From positions 11,044 to 75,043 of the forward strand of contig NZ_JZKH01000036.1 of the NCBI RefSeq assembly GCF_000961885.1: a stretch of DNA of 64,000 bases. The letters are read 5' to 3'. Shown here piece after piece: positions 47,015-56,400 of this stretch; position 1 is the stretch's first letter; each line of letters opens with the position of its first letter. The DNA comes from Streptomyces rubellomurinus. GTDB taxonomy: Bacteria > Actinomycetota > Actinomycetes > Streptomycetales > Streptomycetaceae. The position numbers were made by a program, and so were the translations under genes. The notes beneath the pieces are model-generated. The model was not told the DNA's origin, did no database searches, and worked only from the letters and a program-made list of their open reading frames with translations.

Positions 47015-47773
47015 GTGAACAAGCGACTGCTGGCCGTACCCGCCCTCGGCGTGCTGCTCGCGTTCGGCGCCGTCGCCTGCGGCGACGACAACAGCAAGCA
47101 GCTGGAGTCCTGGGCGACGAACGTCTGCGGCGCTGCCAAGGACCCGATCGCCCAGGCGCAGGCCGCGCTCGCCGACACCGGCCAGGTCAAGACCGGCGAG
47201 ACCCCCGCCGACCTGAAGAAGCGGCTCTCGACGGACATCGGGCGCCTCGCCAAGACCAACCAGGACATCGGGGCCGCGATCGACGCGGCCGGGGCGCCCA
47301 AGGTGACGGACGGCGCGAACCTGCAGAAGGACGCCGTGGCCGAGCTGAAGAAGGCCTCGGACGGCTACCTGGACGTCCAGAAGAAGCTGGACGCGCTGGC
47401 CACCGACGACCAGTCGAAGTTCTCGGACGGGCTGCGCGGCATCTCCGACCAGCTGCAGCAGCTGGCCTCGCTGTCCACCGAGGCGCAGAGCAAGCTGCAG
47501 CGCGGTGACCTCGGTGCGGCCATGGCAAAGCAGGAGGGGTGCAAGCCCGCGCCGGCCGGCTCGTCCGCCACGCCGAGCGCCGGCGCGAGCGGTGGCGCCA
47601 GTGGCGCGCCGGCGACCCCGAGCGCCGGTACGGCCGCCGGAACGCCCGCGCCCAGTGGTACGTCCGCGCCCAGCGGCACCCCCGCGCCCGGAGCTACGGG
47701 CAGTGCGGCTCCTGCGGCCACGCCCACCCCGAGCGCGACCGCTCCGGCCACCCCGGCCCCCAGCGCGAGCTGA
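47015..47773 (+). CDS. Secreted small lipoprotein with Ser/Pro/Ala-rich tail
   Basis: A 252-residue exported protein. A short basic start (V-N-K-R) and hydrophobic core (L-L-A-V-P-A-L-G-V-L-L-A-F-G) lead to A-V-A-C, a lipobox variant. The mature part (to about residue 175) is helical and Ala/Lys/Gln-rich with a Cys pair (N-V-C-G and E-G-C-K). The last about 75 residues are an Ala/Pro/Ser/Thr/Gly linker of the cell-wall-spanning type. The function is unknown. GTG start with AAAGG 9 nt upstream. TAGGTT and the 10-bp repeats precede it. Confidence 0.82.
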   Translation: MNKRLLAVPALGVLLAFGAVACGDDNSKQLESWATNVCGAAKDPIAQAQAALADTGQVKTGETPADLKKRLSTDIGRLAKTNQDIGAAIDAAGAPKVTDGANLQKDAVAELKKASDGYLDVQKKLDALATDDQSKFSDGLRGISDQLQQLASLSTEAQSKLQRGDLGAAMAKQEGCKPAPAGSSATPSAGASGGASGAPATPSAGTAAGTPAPSGTSAPSGTPAPGATGSAAPAATPTPSATAPATPAPSAS

Positions 47774-47860
47774 TCCAGGACGGGCCGCACGCCCGGCAGG
47801 GCGAGGGCGCGGGGCCGCCGTGGCGAGTGGCCCCTGGCCCCTGGTGGGGGCGGGGCGGGG

Positions 47861-47872
47861 GACAATGGCGGG
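47861..47872 (+). promoter_or_regulatory. Leaderless -10 box of the methyltransferase gene
   Basis: GACAAT at 47861-47866 lies 6 nt before the GTG at 47873. Confidence 0.45.
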
Positions 47873-49405
47873 GTGACCAGTAGCCCCGTTCTCGACCCGA
47901 CCCGCCTCGCCAAGCTGCGCGAGGCGCTGCTCGCCGCCTCCTTCACCGCCGATGGCTGCCTGGACCTGCTCGGGCCCACCGGCTACGCGGCGCTGGCCCG
48001 CAGCGAGACGGTGCCGGCCCTGCGCGCCACCCGTGGCGGCAGCCCGCTGGAGACCCTGGTGCGGCTGTTCCTGCTGCAGCAGCCGGTGCCGTACCGGGCG
48101 GCCGCCGCCGTGCTGCCGGTGGAGGACTGCCTGGCGGACGGCTGGCTGCGCCCGGACGGCGAGCTGGTGCGTGCCACCGTGGACGTCCGGCCGTACGCCA
48201 ACGAGGTTGCCGGGATGCCCAGTTCGGATGCCTGGGTGGTCTCCGACCTGGGCTGCGCGGTGGGTGGCGCGGGCGGCATCGGCTCCGGCGTGACCGAGCA
48301 CGGGGTGGCCCGCCAGGACCTGGTGCTCGGTGTCGGCGGTGCCTCGACCACGCTGGCCAACATCACCGTGCGCCGCCCCGTCCGGGCCGCGCTGGACCTC
48401 GGTTCGGGCTCCGGCGTGCAGGCGCTGCACGCGGCCCGGCACGCCCAGCAGGTCACCGCCACCGACCTCAACCCGCGCGCCCTGCGGTTCACCGAACTGA
48501 CCCTGGCGCTCTCCGGCTTCGACCGGACCGAGGTGCTCGCGGGCAGCCTCTTCGAGCCGGTCGGGGAGCGGAAGTTCGACCTGATCGTCTCCAACCCGCC
48601 GTTCGTGATCTCGCCGGCCGGCCGGTTCACCTACCGCGACGGCGGCATGGCCGGCGACGACCTGTGCCGCAGCCTGGTGCGTTCGGCCGCCGCGCACCTG
48701 GAGCCGGGCGGCTACTGCCAGTTGCTCGCCAACTGGCAGCACGTCAAGGGCGAGGACTGGCACGAGCGGCTGGCCGGCTGGGTGGCGGGCACCGGGCTGG
48801 ACGCCTGGGTGGTCCAGCGCGAGGTCCAGGACGTCTCCCAGTACGCCGAGTTGTGGCTGCGCGACGGCGGCGACCACCGCGGCCCGGGCGGTGACTACCA
48901 GGCCCGGTACGGCGAGTGGCTGGACGCCTTCGAGGCGGCCCGGGTCGAGGGCATCGGCATGGGCTGGATCACCCTGCGGGCGAGCGGTGCCGAGCGCCCG
49001 ACCGTCCGGGTGGAGGAGTGGCCGCACCCGGTGGAGCAGCCGCTCGGCCCGCACATCGAGGAGTGGTTCGACCGGCAGGAGTTCCTGCGTTCGCACGACG
49101 ACGCGGGCCTGCTCGCCGCCCGCTACGTGCTCGCGGACGAGGTGGTCCAGGAGCAGGTCGGCGCGCCGGGGGCGGAGGACCCGGAGCACGTGATCCTGCG
49201 TCACAACCGCGGCATGCGCCGGGCCACCAAGGTGGACACGGTGGGTGCCGGCTTCGTCGGGGTCTGCGACGGGACGCTGTCGGCGGGCGAGATCGTGGAC
49301 GCCATCGCGCAGTTGCTCGGCGAGGATCGGGTCGTCCTGCGGGACCGGGTGCCGGAGTCGCTGCGGCTGCTGACCGAGCAGGGGTTCATCGCGCCGGCGC
49401 GGTAG
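47873..49405 (+). CDS. Class I SAM-dependent methyltransferase (N5-glutamine/N6-adenine type)
   Basis: A 510-residue methyltransferase. Residues about 1-110 are a helical N-terminal domain. The Rossmann core has A-L-D-L-G-S-G-S-G-V-Q-A-L (SAM motif I, about 174-186), T-A-T-D-L-N-P-R-A-L, and the catalytic S-N-P-P-F-V motif (about 242-247) that binds a planar amide or amine. The C-terminal about 200 residues include a winged-helix-like end. N-P-P-F places it with HemK/RlmG-type enzymes acting on Gln or adenine/guanine N2; the target is unknown. No CDS overlaps it. GTG start, probably leaderless. Confidence 0.88.
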   Translation: MTSSPVLDPTRLAKLREALLAASFTADGCLDLLGPTGYAALARSETVPALRATRGGSPLETLVRLFLLQQPVPYRAAAAVLPVEDCLADGWLRPDGELVRATVDVRPYANEVAGMPSSDAWVVSDLGCAVGGAGGIGSGVTEHGVARQDLVLGVGGASTTLANITVRRPVRAALDLGSGSGVQALHAARHAQQVTATDLNPRALRFTELTLALSGFDRTEVLAGSLFEPVGERKFDLIVSNPPFVISPAGRFTYRDGGMAGDDLCRSLVRSAAAHLEPGGYCQLLANWQHVKGEDWHERLAGWVAGTGLDAWVVQREVQDVSQYAELWLRDGGDHRGPGGDYQARYGEWLDAFEAARVEGIGMGWITLRASGAERPTVRVEEWPHPVEQPLGPHIEEWFDRQEFLRSHDDAGLLAARYVLADEVVQEQVGAPGAEDPEHVILRHNRGMRRATKVDTVGAGFVGVCDGTLSAGEIVDAIAQLLGEDRVVLRDRVPESLRLLTEQGFIAPAR

Positions 49406-49414
49406 GGCCTGTCG

Positions 49415-49440
49415 GTACGGGCCGGTTCACCTGCCCGTAC
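49415..49440 (+). terminator. Hairpin after the methyltransferase gene
   Basis: GTACGGG and CCCGTAC pair over 7 bp with a 12-nt loop, 10 bp past the stop. Confidence 0.5.
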
Positions 49441-49544
49441 CTCCTGGTTCGTCCGGCGGTCGCCCTGCGGCCCACCCTCGTTGGCCCCGTGCTGTGAGGC
49501 TCTGTCCACAGGCTGTGGACGGGGCTGGGGAGCCGGGGGCAGGG

Positions 49545-50009
49545 GTGGACACGACGACGGCGACGGTGGGCGGGCTGGTCCTCGCCCTCTTCGGTGGCGC
49601 GCTGCTGCTCTGGTGCGCCGCCGAAGCGCGCCTGCGCCACCGGGTGCGCCTGCGCGGGGTGCCGGCGGTGGCGACGGTCGTCGCCGAGGCCGACCCGCAC
49701 GGCCAGCTCGACAGCGCGCCGCTGCTCTCCTTCGCCGTGCGGCCCCCGGCCGACGGCCCGGGCTCCGGCGGGGCCCTGCTCGCGGAGCTGGTGCTCACCC
49801 GCCCGCGCGGCCACACCCCGCTGCGCCGTCCGGACCGCTTCGCCCCCGGCACCTCGGTGCGGATCTGCTACGACCCGCGGCGGCCGTGTCGGGCGGTGCT
49901 GGCGGCGGGAGAGGCCGGCCGGGCGGCGGTCACCGACCTGCTGTGGAGCGCGCTCGGGGCGGCCTGCCTGCTGGCGGGATCCGGTCTGCTGGCCGCGGCT
50001 CACCAGTGA
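49545..50009 (+). CDS. DUF3592-like small membrane protein
   Basis: A 154-residue protein with a membrane helix at each end (G-L-V-L-A-L-F-G-G-A-L-L-L-W near residue 10-25 and L-G-A-A-C-L-L-A-G-S-G-L-L-A near the C-terminus). Between them is a soluble beta-domain with A-T-V-V-A-E-A-D-P and V-R-I-C-Y-D-P-R-R-P, the DUF3592 pattern. The function is unknown. The GTG at 49545 was preferred to a GTG at 49494 because GGGGAG precedes it and relatives start directly before the helix. Confidence 0.72.
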   Translation: MDTTTATVGGLVLALFGGALLLWCAAEARLRHRVRLRGVPAVATVVAEADPHGQLDSAPLLSFAVRPPADGPGSGGALLAELVLTRPRGHTPLRRPDRFAPGTSVRICYDPRRPCRAVLAAGEAGRAAVTDLLWSALGAACLLAGSGLLAAAHQ

Positions 50010-50447
50010 CGCCGGCCCACCGGTGACGGCGGCCCACCCCTGACGGCGGCCCCACCCCGCGCGCCCTCGCACCCCCCGGTACCCCCTCGCACCTCCTCGT
50101 ACGCCGTCGCCACCGCCCTGGTCGCGGGCCGCCGGCGGCGGACGGTCCGTCGGATTTCCGTTGACAGATCTTGAAATTCGTCATTCCATCCTCCCGAACC
50201 CGCCGAAGCCCCCCTCCACGGGGCGGGAACCCGCGGCATCGGGTTACCGTTCGAGTGGCGTCGGTGAGCCCGGGAAGTGAAAAAGCGGTATCCGTCCGTT
50301 TGACAAGGGTGGCCGGGGTACGGTCACACTCCGCTGGTGGGGTCGTCGTGCAGCGGCTGCCCCGGGACGGTGGCGGGGTCGGGCGGAGCGCAGCCCGTGC
50401 TGTCGGCGCCGACCAGCCGTATAAAGGACCGGGAGAGAAGAGCGAAG
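50010..50447 (+). other. topA upstream region
   Basis: A 438-bp gene-free stretch. GACGGCGGCCC repeats lie at about 50023-50055, TTGACA at 50160 within a local AT-rich segment, a second TTGACA at 50300-50305, and TATAAA at 50421-50426. Two promoters would match the P1/P2 arrangement known for S. coelicolor topA, whose transcription responds to supercoiling. Exact starts cannot be placed. Confidence 0.5.
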
Positions 50448-53321
50448 GTGTCCCCGAGCAGCGAGACCGCGCACGGACAGCGACTCGTCATTGTCGAGTC
50501 GCCGGCCAAGGCGAAGACGATCAAGGGCTACCTCGGCCCCGGCTACATCGTCGAGGCGAGCGTCGGGCACATCCGCGACCTCCCCAGCACCGCGGCCGAG
50601 GTGCCGGACAAGTACACCGGCGAGGTGCGCCGCCTCGGGGTCGACGTCGACCATGACTTCGCGCCGATCTACGTGGTCAACGCGGACAAGAAGTCGCAGG
50701 TCAGCAAGCTGAAGTCGCTGCTCGCGGAGTCCGACGAGCTCTTCCTCGCCACCGATGAGGACCGCGAGGGCGAGGCCATCGCGTGGCACCTCCAGCAGGT
50801 GCTCAAGCCCAAGGTGCCGGTGCACCGCATGGTGTTCCACGAGATCACCAAGACGGCGATCCAGGAGGCGGTGGCCAACCCGCGCGAGCTCAACCAGCGC
50901 CTGGTCGACGCCCAGGAGACCCGCCGCATCCTCGACCGGCTGTACGGCTTCGAGGTCTCGCCGGTGCTGTGGAAGAAGGTCATGCCGAAGCTGTCGGCGG
51001 GCCGCGTGCAGTCCGTCGCGACCCGTCTGGTGGTCGAGCGCGAGCGCGAGCGCATCGCCTTCCGCACCGCCTCGTACTGGGACCTGGTCGGCACCTTCGG
51101 CACCGGCCGCACCCCGGCGGACTCCGCCGACCCGGAGACGTTCGGCGCCCGACTGGCCAGCGTCGACGGCAAGCGGATCGCCACCGGCCGTGACTTCGGC
51201 TCGGACGGCCGGCTGAAGGCGGGCAGCACCAACACCCTGCACCTGGACGAGCAGGCCGCCCGGCAGCTGGCCGCCGCCCTGGCGCAGACCGCGTTCAGCG
51301 TCCGCAGCGTCGAGTCCAAGCCGTACCGCCGCTCGCCGTACGCGCCGTTCCGCACCACCACGCTCCAGCAGGAGGCCAGCCGCAAGCTGGGCTTCGGCGC
51401 CAAGCGGACCATGCAGGTGGCCCAGAAGCTGTACGAGAACGGCTTCATCACCTATATGCGTACCGACTCCACCACCCTGTCGGACACCGCGATCTCCGCG
51501 GCCCGCGCGCAGGTCACCCAGCTGTACGGCGCCGACTACCTGCCGGACGCGCCGCGTACCTACGCCAGCAAGGTCAAGAACGCGCAGGAGGCGCACGAGG
51601 CCGTCCGCCCCTCCGGCGACCGCTTCCGCACCCCGGCCGAGACCGGCCTGACCGGTGACGACTTCAAGCTGTACGAGCTGATCTGGATGCGCACCGTCGC
51701 CTCCCAGATGAAGGACGCGGTCGGCCAGTCCGTCACCGTCCGGGTCGGCGGCGCCGCCGCGGACGGCCGGGACGTCGAGTTCTCCGCCTCCGGCAAGATC
51801 ATCACCTTCCACGGCTTCCTCAAGGCCTACGTCGAGGGCGCCGACGACCCGAACGCCGAGCTCGACGACCGCGAGCGCCGGCTGCCGCGGGTCGCCCAGG
51901 GCGACCCGCTGGCCGCCGAGCGGATCAGCCCGGAGGGCCACGCCACCAAGCCGCCGGCCCGCTACACCGAGGCCTCGCTGGTCAAGGAGCTGGAGGACCG
52001 GGAGATCGGCCGCCCCTCCACCTACGCGTCGATCATCGACACGATCATCCAGCGCCGGTACGTCTTCAAGAAGGGCACGGCGCTCGTCCCGTCGTTCCTC
52101 TCCTTCGCCGTGGTCAACCTGCTGGAGAAGCACTTCGGCCGGCTGGTCGACTACGACTTCACCGCGAAGATGGAGGACGACCTCGACCGGATCGCCGCCG
52201 GCGAGGCGCAGTCCGTGCCGTGGCTGAAGCGCTTCTACTTCGGCGAGGGCGAGGGCGCCGCCGGCGGTGCGGCCGAGGCCGGCAACGGCGACGGCGACCA
52301 CCTGGGCGGCCTCAAGGAGCTGGTCACCGACCTCGGCGCGATCGACGCCCGGGAGATCAGCTCGTTCAAGGTCAGCGACGCCATCACCCTGCGGGTCGGC
52401 CGCTACGGCCCGTACGTCGAGCGCGCCTCCGAGGTCGAGGGCGAGCCCGGCCAGCGCGCCGACATCCCGGACGAGCTGCCGCCGGACGAGCTCACCGTCG
52501 AGCTGGCCGAGGAACTGCTGGCCAAGCCCAGCGGCGACTTCGAGCTCGGCCCGGACCCGGTCAGCGGCAACATGCTGGTCGCCAAGGACGGCCGTTACGG
52601 CCCGTACGTGACCGAGATCCTGCCCGAGGGCACGCCCAAGACCGGCAAGAACGCGGTCAAGGCGCGCACCGCCTCGCTGTTCAAGACGATGTCGCTGGAC
52701 ACCGTCACCCTGGAGGACGCGCTGCGGCTGCTCTCGCTGCCGCGCGTCGTCGGCACCGACGCCGAGGGCGTGGAGATCACCGCGCAGAACGGCCGCTACG
52801 GCCCGTACCTCAAGCGCGGCACCGACTCGCGCTCGCTCACCAGCGAGGACCAGCTCTTCACCGTCACCCTCGAAGAGGCGCTGGCGATCTACGCCCAGCC
52901 CAAGCAGCGCGGCCGGGCCGCCGCCGCCCCGCCGCTCAAGGAGCTGGGCACCGACCCGGTCAGCGAGCGCCCGGTGGTGGTCAAGGACGGCCGCTTCGGC
53001 CCGTACGTGACCGATGGCGAGACCAACGCCACGCTGCGCAAGGACGACGACGTCGAGACGATCACGCCGGAGCGCGGCTACGAGCTGCTCGCCGAGAAGC
53101 GGGCCCGCGGGCCGGTGAAGAAGGCGGCGAAGAAGGCCCCGGCGAAGAAGGCGACCGCCACCAAGACGGCCGCGAAGAAGACGACGGCGAAGAAGACCGC
53201 GGCCAAGAAGACGGCGGCCAAGACGACCACCGCGAAGGCGACCCCCGCGAAGAAGACGGCGGCCAAGAAGACCACCGCCACGGCGGCGGCGAAGAAGACC
53301 GCGGCCACCGAAGAGGACTGA
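50448..53321 (+). CDS. topA: DNA topoisomerase I
   Basis: A 957-residue type IA topoisomerase that relaxes negative supercoils. The TOPRIM domain starts R-L-V-I-V-E-S-P-A-K-A-K-T-I with D-E-D-R-E-G-E-A-I-A-W metal ligands. The active-site tyrosine is Y336 in F-I-T-Y-M-R-T-D-S. The C-terminal half has four repeats of the G-R-Y/F-G-P-Y type (topo C-terminal repeats), with no Cys4 zinc fingers. The last about 75 residues are a Lys-Lys-Ala/Thr tail resembling histone H1, which in Streptomyces TopA increases processivity. The GTG at 50448 was chosen; an upstream extension lacks coding character. Confidence 0.97.
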   Translation: MSPSSETAHGQRLVIVESPAKAKTIKGYLGPGYIVEASVGHIRDLPSTAAEVPDKYTGEVRRLGVDVDHDFAPIYVVNADKKSQVSKLKSLLAESDELFLATDEDREGEAIAWHLQQVLKPKVPVHRMVFHEITKTAIQEAVANPRELNQRLVDAQETRRILDRLYGFEVSPVLWKKVMPKLSAGRVQSVATRLVVERERERIAFRTASYWDLVGTFGTGRTPADSADPETFGARLASVDGKRIATGRDFGSDGRLKAGSTNTLHLDEQAARQLAAALAQTAFSVRSVESKPYRRSPYAPFRTTTLQQEASRKLGFGAKRTMQVAQKLYENGFITYMRTDSTTLSDTAISAARAQVTQLYGADYLPDAPRTYASKVKNAQEAHEAVRPSGDRFRTPAETGLTGDDFKLYELIWMRTVASQMKDAVGQSVTVRVGGAAADGRDVEFSASGKIITFHGFLKAYVEGADDPNAELDDRERRLPRVAQGDPLAAERISPEGHATKPPARYTEASLVKELEDREIGRPSTYASIIDTIIQRRYVFKKGTALVPSFLSFAVVNLLEKHFGRLVDYDFTAKMEDDLDRIAAGEAQSVPWLKRFYFGEGEGAAGGAAEAGNGDGDHLGGLKELVTDLGAIDAREISSFKVSDAITLRVGRYGPYVERASEVEGEPGQRADIPDELPPDELTVELAEELLAKPSGDFELGPDPVSGNMLVAKDGRYGPYVTEILPEGTPKTGKNAVKARTASLFKTMSLDTVTLEDALRLLSLPRVVGTDAEGVEITAQNGRYGPYLKRGTDSRSLTSEDQLFTVTLEEALAIYAQPKQRGRAAAAPPLKELGTDPVSERPVVVKDGRFGPYVTDGETNATLRKDDDVETITPERGYELLAEKRARGPVKKAAKKAPAKKATATKTAAKKTTAKKTAAKKTAAKTTTAKATPAKKTAAKKTTATAAAKKTAATEED

Positions 53322-53337
53322 TCCTCCACCAGTGGCG

Positions 53338-53373
53338 TCGGGCCCGCGCTCCCGGAGAGGGGCGCGGGCCCGA
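53338..53373 (+). terminator. Terminator of topA
   Basis: A 12-bp perfect stem (53338-53349 with 53362-53373) followed past the loop by a G-T wobble; 16 bp after the stop. Confidence 0.85.
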
Positions 53374-53455
53374 GGTCTGTGCGGGGATCGTCACAAGCCG
53401 GTGCTGAGCCGGATCCGGAACCCCGTTCGTCTCATTCCGGCCAACCCCCGCCCGC

Positions 53456-53467
53456 TACGCTGACCGT
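53456..53467 (+). promoter_or_regulatory. Leaderless -10 box of the tmk fusion gene
   Basis: TACGCT at 53456-53461 lies 6 nt before the ATG at 53468; no ribosome site. Confidence 0.55.
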
Positions 53468-56400
53468 ATGACGAGCGAGGAGCAGCCCACCCCCAGCGCC
53501 GCCCCGGCCGCCAGAGCCGCCGTGCCCGACCTGCCGGAGGTCGCGCCCGCCGGGACCCCGGTCGACCGGGCCCGGGCACTGCTGCGGACCCGCCCCTACC
53601 GGCGGCTGTGGACCACCCAGCTGATCGGCAGTGCCGCCGATCGGCTCGCCCTGCTGGTGCTGGCCGCGCTCACCGTGATCGCCGCCGCCCAGGGGGGCTC
53701 GTTCGGCGACCTGCCGCGCAGCCTCGCCTTCGCCCTCGCCGCGGTCTTCGCCGTGCGGGTGCTGGCGAACGGGCTGGTCGGCGTCGCGCTGCTCGGGCCG
53801 GTGCACCAACTCGTCGCGGGCAAGCTCGACCGCCGCTGGACGCTGTTCGGCGCCGACGCGCTGCGCGCCCTGCTGATCGGCCTCGCGCCCTGGTGGGCCG
53901 TCTGGCTGAGCTCCGGGCCGAAGCCCTCCGGCGCCGCCGTCTACGTGCTGCTCGCCACCGTCTTCGTCACCGGTGCCGCCGAGAGCGTCCGGGGGATCGC
54001 CCGGGCCGCCGCCGTCCCCGGCCTGCTGCCGCCCGCCGACCCCTACGCGCCGCGCGCCGAGCAGCGGCCCTCCGCCGCCAACCTCGACACCGTCCGGAGC
54101 ATCGACCGCTTCACCGGCTGGGTCACCGTGCCGCTCGCGGCCCTCGGCCTGGTCGCGTTCACCCTCGTCAACAACATCGGCGCGGCGCTCGGCTCGGACT
54201 GGCTGCGCGCCCACCAGCTGACCTTCGCGGCCCTCGGCGCGGCCGGCCTGTCCGCCGCCGCGGCCACCCGGACGTACCTCCAGCAGCTGTCACTCGGCCC
54301 GGTCGCCGTCGCCCCGCACTCGCCGCTCACCGGCCTGCGCGCCCCCACCGACGCGACCCCCGGCCCCGCGCTCGGCAAGGGCCGCACCGGCAGCGCCCCG
54401 TACTTCACCTTCGCAGTCGCCGCCGCCTTCGCCTCGATGGCCGGCGTCGTCTCGCTCGCGCTGCTGACCGCCGCCGAGCACCGCGCCGGACCGATCGGCT
54501 ACGGCCTGCTGGTGCTCGCCGCCGCCGGCGCGCCCGCCCTCGGGGCCCGGCTCACCCGGGCCGTGCTGCCCTCGCTCTCCCGCCGCCGGCTGCTCGCGCT
54601 CGCCCTGCTCACCGAGGGCGTGGCGCTGATCCTCGCCGGGCTGGTGCTGGACTTCGTGCTCGTCCTGCTGCTCACCGTGCTGGCCGCGCTGGCCGCCGGG
54701 ATCGTGGTCTCGGCCGGGCGCGCCCTGCTCGCCCAGGAGGTCGAGGAGGCCCGGCTGCCGAAGGTCGCCGAGCACGTGGACGCCGTCCTGCGGGCCGTCG
54801 TCGGCGCCGCGCTGGTCGCCGTGCCGCTGATCGCCGCCGGCTACGGGGACGTCGAGTACGGCACCGTCGAACCCGGCTCCTTCACCTTCATCCACGGCGG
54901 CGCGGCCCTCGCCGTCGCCACCTCCGGGCTGCTCACGCTGGCGCTCGCCGCCGTCGTGCTGCTGCGCACCGACGACCGGCGCGGCACCGCGCCGTTCGGC
55001 CGCGACCTGGTCGACGCGCTGCGCGGCAGCAGCGGCCCGGCGCCGCACCGGGGCGCGGGCACCGGATTCTTCATCGCCCTCGAAGGCGGCGACGGTGCCG
55101 GCAAGTCCACCCAGGCCCAGGCGCTCGCCGAGTGGATCCGCGGCAAGGGCCACGAGGTCGTGCTCACCCGCGAGCCCGGCGGCAGCCCGGTCGGGCAGCG
55201 GCTGCGCGGCCTCGTCCTGGACGTCGGCAACACCGGCCTGTCGCACCGTGCCGAGGCACTGATCTACGCCGCCGACCGGGCCGAGCACGTCGAGAACGTC
55301 ATCCGGCCGGCCCTCGCCCGCGGCGCCGTCGTCATCACCGACCGGTACATGGACTCCTCCATCGCCTACCAGGGCGCCGGCCGCGACCTGGCCGCCACCG
55401 AGGTCGCCCGGATCTCCCGCTGGGCCACCGGCGGGCTGCTGCCCGACCTGACCGTCGTCCTCGACGTCGACCCGACCAAGGCCCGGGAGCGCTTCACCGA
55501 GGCGCTCGACCGGCTCGAATCCGAGCCCACCGAGTTCCACCAGCGGGTCCGGGCCGGCTTCCTCGCCCTCGCCGCCGCCGACCCGGCGCGCTACCTCGTC
55601 GTCGACGGCAGCCAGGCGCCCGGCTTCGTCACCACCGCCATCCGGCACCGGCTCGACCGCGAGCTGCCGCTCTCCGAGCAGGAGAAGGCCGCCCGCGCCG
55701 AACGGGAACGGCTGGCCCGGGAGGAGGCCGAGCGGCGCGCCGCCGAGGAGGCGCGGAAGAAGGCCGAGGAGGAGGCCGCCGAGCGCAAGCGGCAGGAAGT
55801 GCTCGCCCAGCTGCGTGCCAAGCAGGCCGAGACGGAACGGCTCGCCAAGGAGGAGGCCGAGCGGGCCGCCGCCGAGGCGCGGCGCAAGGCCGAGGAGGAG
55901 GCCCGCCGCCGCGCGGAGGAGGACGCACGCCGCCGGGCCGAGGAAGAGGCCGCGCGCCGGACCGCCGAGGAGGCGCGGCTCGCGGCGGAGGCCGCCGAGC
56001 GCAAGCGGATCGCCGACGAGGCGGCCGCCCGGGCCGAGCTGCAGCGGCAGCGGGAGCTCGCCCGCGAGGAGCAGCGGCGTCGGGCGGAGGAGGCGCTGCA
56101 GCGGGCCGAGGAGGCCCGGCTGGCGCAGGCCGCGGCGCTCGCGGCAGCCGCTGCGGCTGCCGCGGCCGCGGAGACGGCAGCGAACCGGGCCGCGGAGCGG
56201 GCGGTGCCCGGGGAGGCGGTGACCACCGAGCTGCGGGCGGTCGGGGACGCGCCGCGGGGCGGTGCGTCGGACGGTGCGGCGGGTGGCTCGGCGGACGGTG
56301 CGTCGCAGGCTGTCGCGGGGGTCGGGGACGAGACGACGCGGGAGCTGTCGCTGCGCGACCGGCAGGCGGCCGCTCAGGCCGCTCCGGGGGTGGACGAGAC